Position numbers and translations under genes: made by a program. Shown here piece by piece: positions 4,551 through 5,938 of a stretch of DNA of 5,938 nucleotides. Origin of the DNA: Propionibacteriaceae bacterium (lineage in GTDB: Bacteria > Actinomycetota > Actinomycetes > Propionibacteriales > Propionibacteriaceae); contig JAGQUI010000187.1 of the NCBI GenBank assembly GCA_020438595.1, positions 1 through 5,938 on the forward strand. Reading direction: 5' to 3'. The notes under the pieces were generated by a model, which saw only the letters and a list, made by a program, of their open reading frames with translations, searched no databases and had not been told where the DNA came from. Position 1 is the stretch's first letter. Each line of letters begins with the position of its first letter.

Positions 4551-5621
4551 TCAGCGGAGGGTGTCGAGGTAGAAGATGCTGGCGAGGCGTCGGGGGCCGT
4601 CGGGGTCGGGACGGGAGGCGAAGCCGAAGCACAGCCGCGGGGTGCCGTTGACCACGTCGACGGCGAGGCCCTCGGGCTCGCGGTACGCCAGCGAGCGGCC
4701 GATTCGGATCCGGCGCTGCTGGACGATCCGGCCGGTGCGCAGGTCGATCGCCGAGAGGAACGTGTTGAACGGATCGGACGCCGTGCCGGCGTGCCCGCCG
4801 GTGCCGACCCACGTGTAGACGTAGGAGCCCAGCACCGTGAACGCCTGCAGCACCGGGGTGCCGCCATCGGGCTGCAGACGGGTGTTCGACGGCTCGGGAA
4901 TCGCAGCGAGCGGGCGGCCGAAGTCGCCCTGCGTGGCGTCCGCGAGTCGGTAGAGCCGGTAGGTCGTGGCCTGGCCGTCGAACCGGCGCACCAGCAGCCG
5001 CTTCGCCACCGGGTCGATCGCACAGCCCACCTCGGGGCTGCCGGTGAGGAACTTCTCCACCTTCGGACGCCGGCCCGGCGCGAACCGGAACCGCGCCAGC
5101 GCCGTCCCCCGGCCGGCACGGGTGTTCTCGGTCGCATCCGACTCGAACCACAGGTACGACTTCGACCCGACCGACTCCACGCCGAACGACTGGCCGTGCC
5201 CGGCGTCATTCACGTGCACGTGGCCGAGCACCTTGCCGTGCCGACCCACCTGGTTGATGCACAGGTCCGCGCCGGGCCGCCCGTCCCGTCCCTGCACGGC
5301 GAACAGCCGGTGGTTGGCGGTGTCGTAGCCGATGCCCTGCATGGTGCTGTCCGACTCGTGCAGCCGGACCTCGCGCAGCGCCACCCGCGGCCGCGTGGCC
5401 AGGTCGAACCGGGCGGACGGGCGGATCCCGGCGGGCGTCGCCGCGGTCGGCGCCGTGGTCGGGGCGGTCGGACGGGTCGTGGCGGACGCGGGACGCCCGC
5501 TCGGCGGCGGCGCCTGACGTTGCGCGTTCGAGGCGCCGGACGGGGTCGTGCACCCGGCGGCGGCCAGCCCGACACCGGCCAGCAGCAGGCTGCGGCGCGA
5601 CCAGGTGTCGGGCGCGGACAC
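4551..5621 (-). CDS. Tat-exported lipoprotein with TagC-like beta-propeller domain
   Basis: A 356-residue protein with a GTG start at 5619-5621. The N-terminus has a twin-arginine motif (S8-R-R-S-L-L-L), a hydrophobic core, and a lipobox ending at C24 (LAAAGC). It is therefore predicted to be exported folded by Tat and lipid-anchored outside the cell. Residues ~25-68 are a Pro/Thr/Ala-rich linker. The rest is strand-rich and resembles the extracellular 'teichoic acid biosynthesis protein C'-like propeller proteins of actinomycetes, with MQGIGYDTANHRLFAVQ, DLCINQV, GHGQSFGVESVGSKSYLWFESDA and RGTALARFRF as recognisable blades. No active-site motif is seen. A binding or structural role at the cell surface is inferred from the family; the teichoic-acid name comes from annotation history rather than proof. 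The start lies 2 nt after the TAA of threonine synthase, so the two are probably cotranscribed. Its TGA stop is one base from repeat D. Confidence 0.8.
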   Translation of the reverse strand: MSAPDTWSRRSLLLAGVGLAAAGCTTPSGASNAQRQAPPPSGRPASATTRPTAPTTAPTAATPAGIRPSARFDLATRPRVALREVRLHESDSTMQGIGYDTANHRLFAVQGRDGRPGADLCINQVGRHGKVLGHVHVNDAGHGQSFGVESVGSKSYLWFESDATENTRAGRGTALARFRFAPGRRPKVEKFLTGSPEVGCAIDPVAKRLLVRRFDGQATTYRLYRLADATQGDFGRPLAAIPEPSNTRLQPDGGTPVLQAFTVLGSYVYTWVGTGGHAGTASDPFNTFLSAIDLRTGRIVQQRRIRIGRSLAYREPEGLAVDVVNGTPRLCFGFASRPDPDGPRRLASIFYLDTLR

Positions 5622-5623
5622 GG

Positions 5624-5938
5624 TTACGTCCCGACTCGTTGCGCGATCAGGGCCTTCAGCGCCGCCGCATCGTTGGGCAGCTGCACGACGTGGCGGGGCA
5701 GGTCCTCGAGCCCGGCGAACCGCTCGGGACGCTCGGGCTCGCGTCCGATCGCCTCCACGATCGTCCCGGCGAACTTCACCGGCAGCGCGGTCTCGGTCAC
5801 CACCAGCGGCACGCCGTCACGGACGAACCGCCGTGCCACCTGCACCCCGTCCGCGGTGTGCGGATCGACCAGCACGCCGTCGCGCTCCCACACCGAGGCG
5901 ATGTTGGCCAGCCGGTCGGCGTGGGTCGACGAACCCGA
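5624..5938 (-). CDS. thrC: Threonine synthase, C-terminal part (5' end outside window)
   Basis: The last 104 residues of a gene entering from the right edge; the frame is open to 5938 and ends in TAA at 5624-5626. Threonine synthase is a PLP enzyme converting O-phosphohomoserine to threonine and phosphate, the last step of the pathway. The visible part reads THADRLANIASVWERDGVLVDPHTADGV, then ETALPVKFAGTIVEAIG, and ends LPRHVVQLPNDAAALKALI. This parallels the E. coli ThrC C-terminus (TAHPAKF...VEAILG...LPADFAALRKLM), so it belongs to the long, E. coli/yeast-like class. The PLP lysine and the N-terminal domain lie outside the window. The downstream lipoprotein gene follows after 2 nt. Confidence 0.87.
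   Translation of the reverse strand, partial: SGSSTHADRLANIASVWERDGVLVDPHTADGVQVARRFVRDGVPLVVTETALPVKFAGTIVEAIGREPERPERFAGLEDLPRHVVQLPNDAAALKALIAQRVGT

Noticed and set aside
3494..4651. 385-codon plus-strand frame across the transposase region
   Set aside because: It is antisense to the RAYT gene and passes through two repeats. No domain is recognisable.
4352..5209. Upstream in-frame extension of the transposase frame
   Set aside because: It is Ser/Arg/Pro-rich nonsense composition, overlaps the lipoprotein gene in another frame and runs through repeats C and D. The transposase domain and a strong ribosome binding site both place the start at 4351.

Overview
The window is very GC-rich, with strong G/C preference at third codon positions, a Tat-type lipoprotein signal, TANNNT promoters placed as for leaderless transcripts, and DnaA-box-like TTWTNCACA motifs. 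This points to a high-GC actinobacterium. I cannot name the genus from the sequence.

Layout, left to right. (1) Positions 1-158 are intergenic and hold a 14-bp tandem repeat. (2) A divergent gene pair follows: a minus-strand YgjV-type membrane protein with a GNAT-like C-terminus (159-773) and a plus-strand four-helix membrane protein (805-1215). They are separated by 31 bp that look like two back-to-back leaderless promoters. (3) A 36-bp-arm inverted repeat (1191-1268) covers the stop codon of the second gene. (4) A full-length M3A metallopeptidase of the Dcp type follows (1331-3394). (5) Starting at the base after its stop codon is a 1155-bp cassette (3395-4549): a REP-associated tyrosine transposase (RAYT; Y1/HUH family) on the minus strand, bounded by two pairs of 36-nt REP-like repeats in inverted orientation. 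(6) One base further on is the stop of a minus-strand Tat lipoprotein with a TagC-like beta-propeller domain (4551-5621). (7) Upstream of it, separated by 2 nt, is the 3' end of threonine synthase (5624-5938), which runs off the window.

The most interesting part is the RAYT cassette. Within each pair the two 36-nt units start exactly 60 nt apart. The pairs are inverted around the transposase gene, and each unit has an imperfect hairpin followed by a conserved tail matching the relaxed DnaA box. Each flank also has a further degenerate tail (ATGTCCACAG) about 30 nt further in. The cassette fills the space between the stop codons of two convergent genes almost flush. The separate hairpin at 1191-1268 shares a 12-mer with these units and also lies on a stop codon, so it is probably a stand-alone, non-autonomous relative. 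The host genes (peptidase, threonine synthase, lipoprotein, membrane proteins) look like ordinary chromosomal genes with no evident common pathway.
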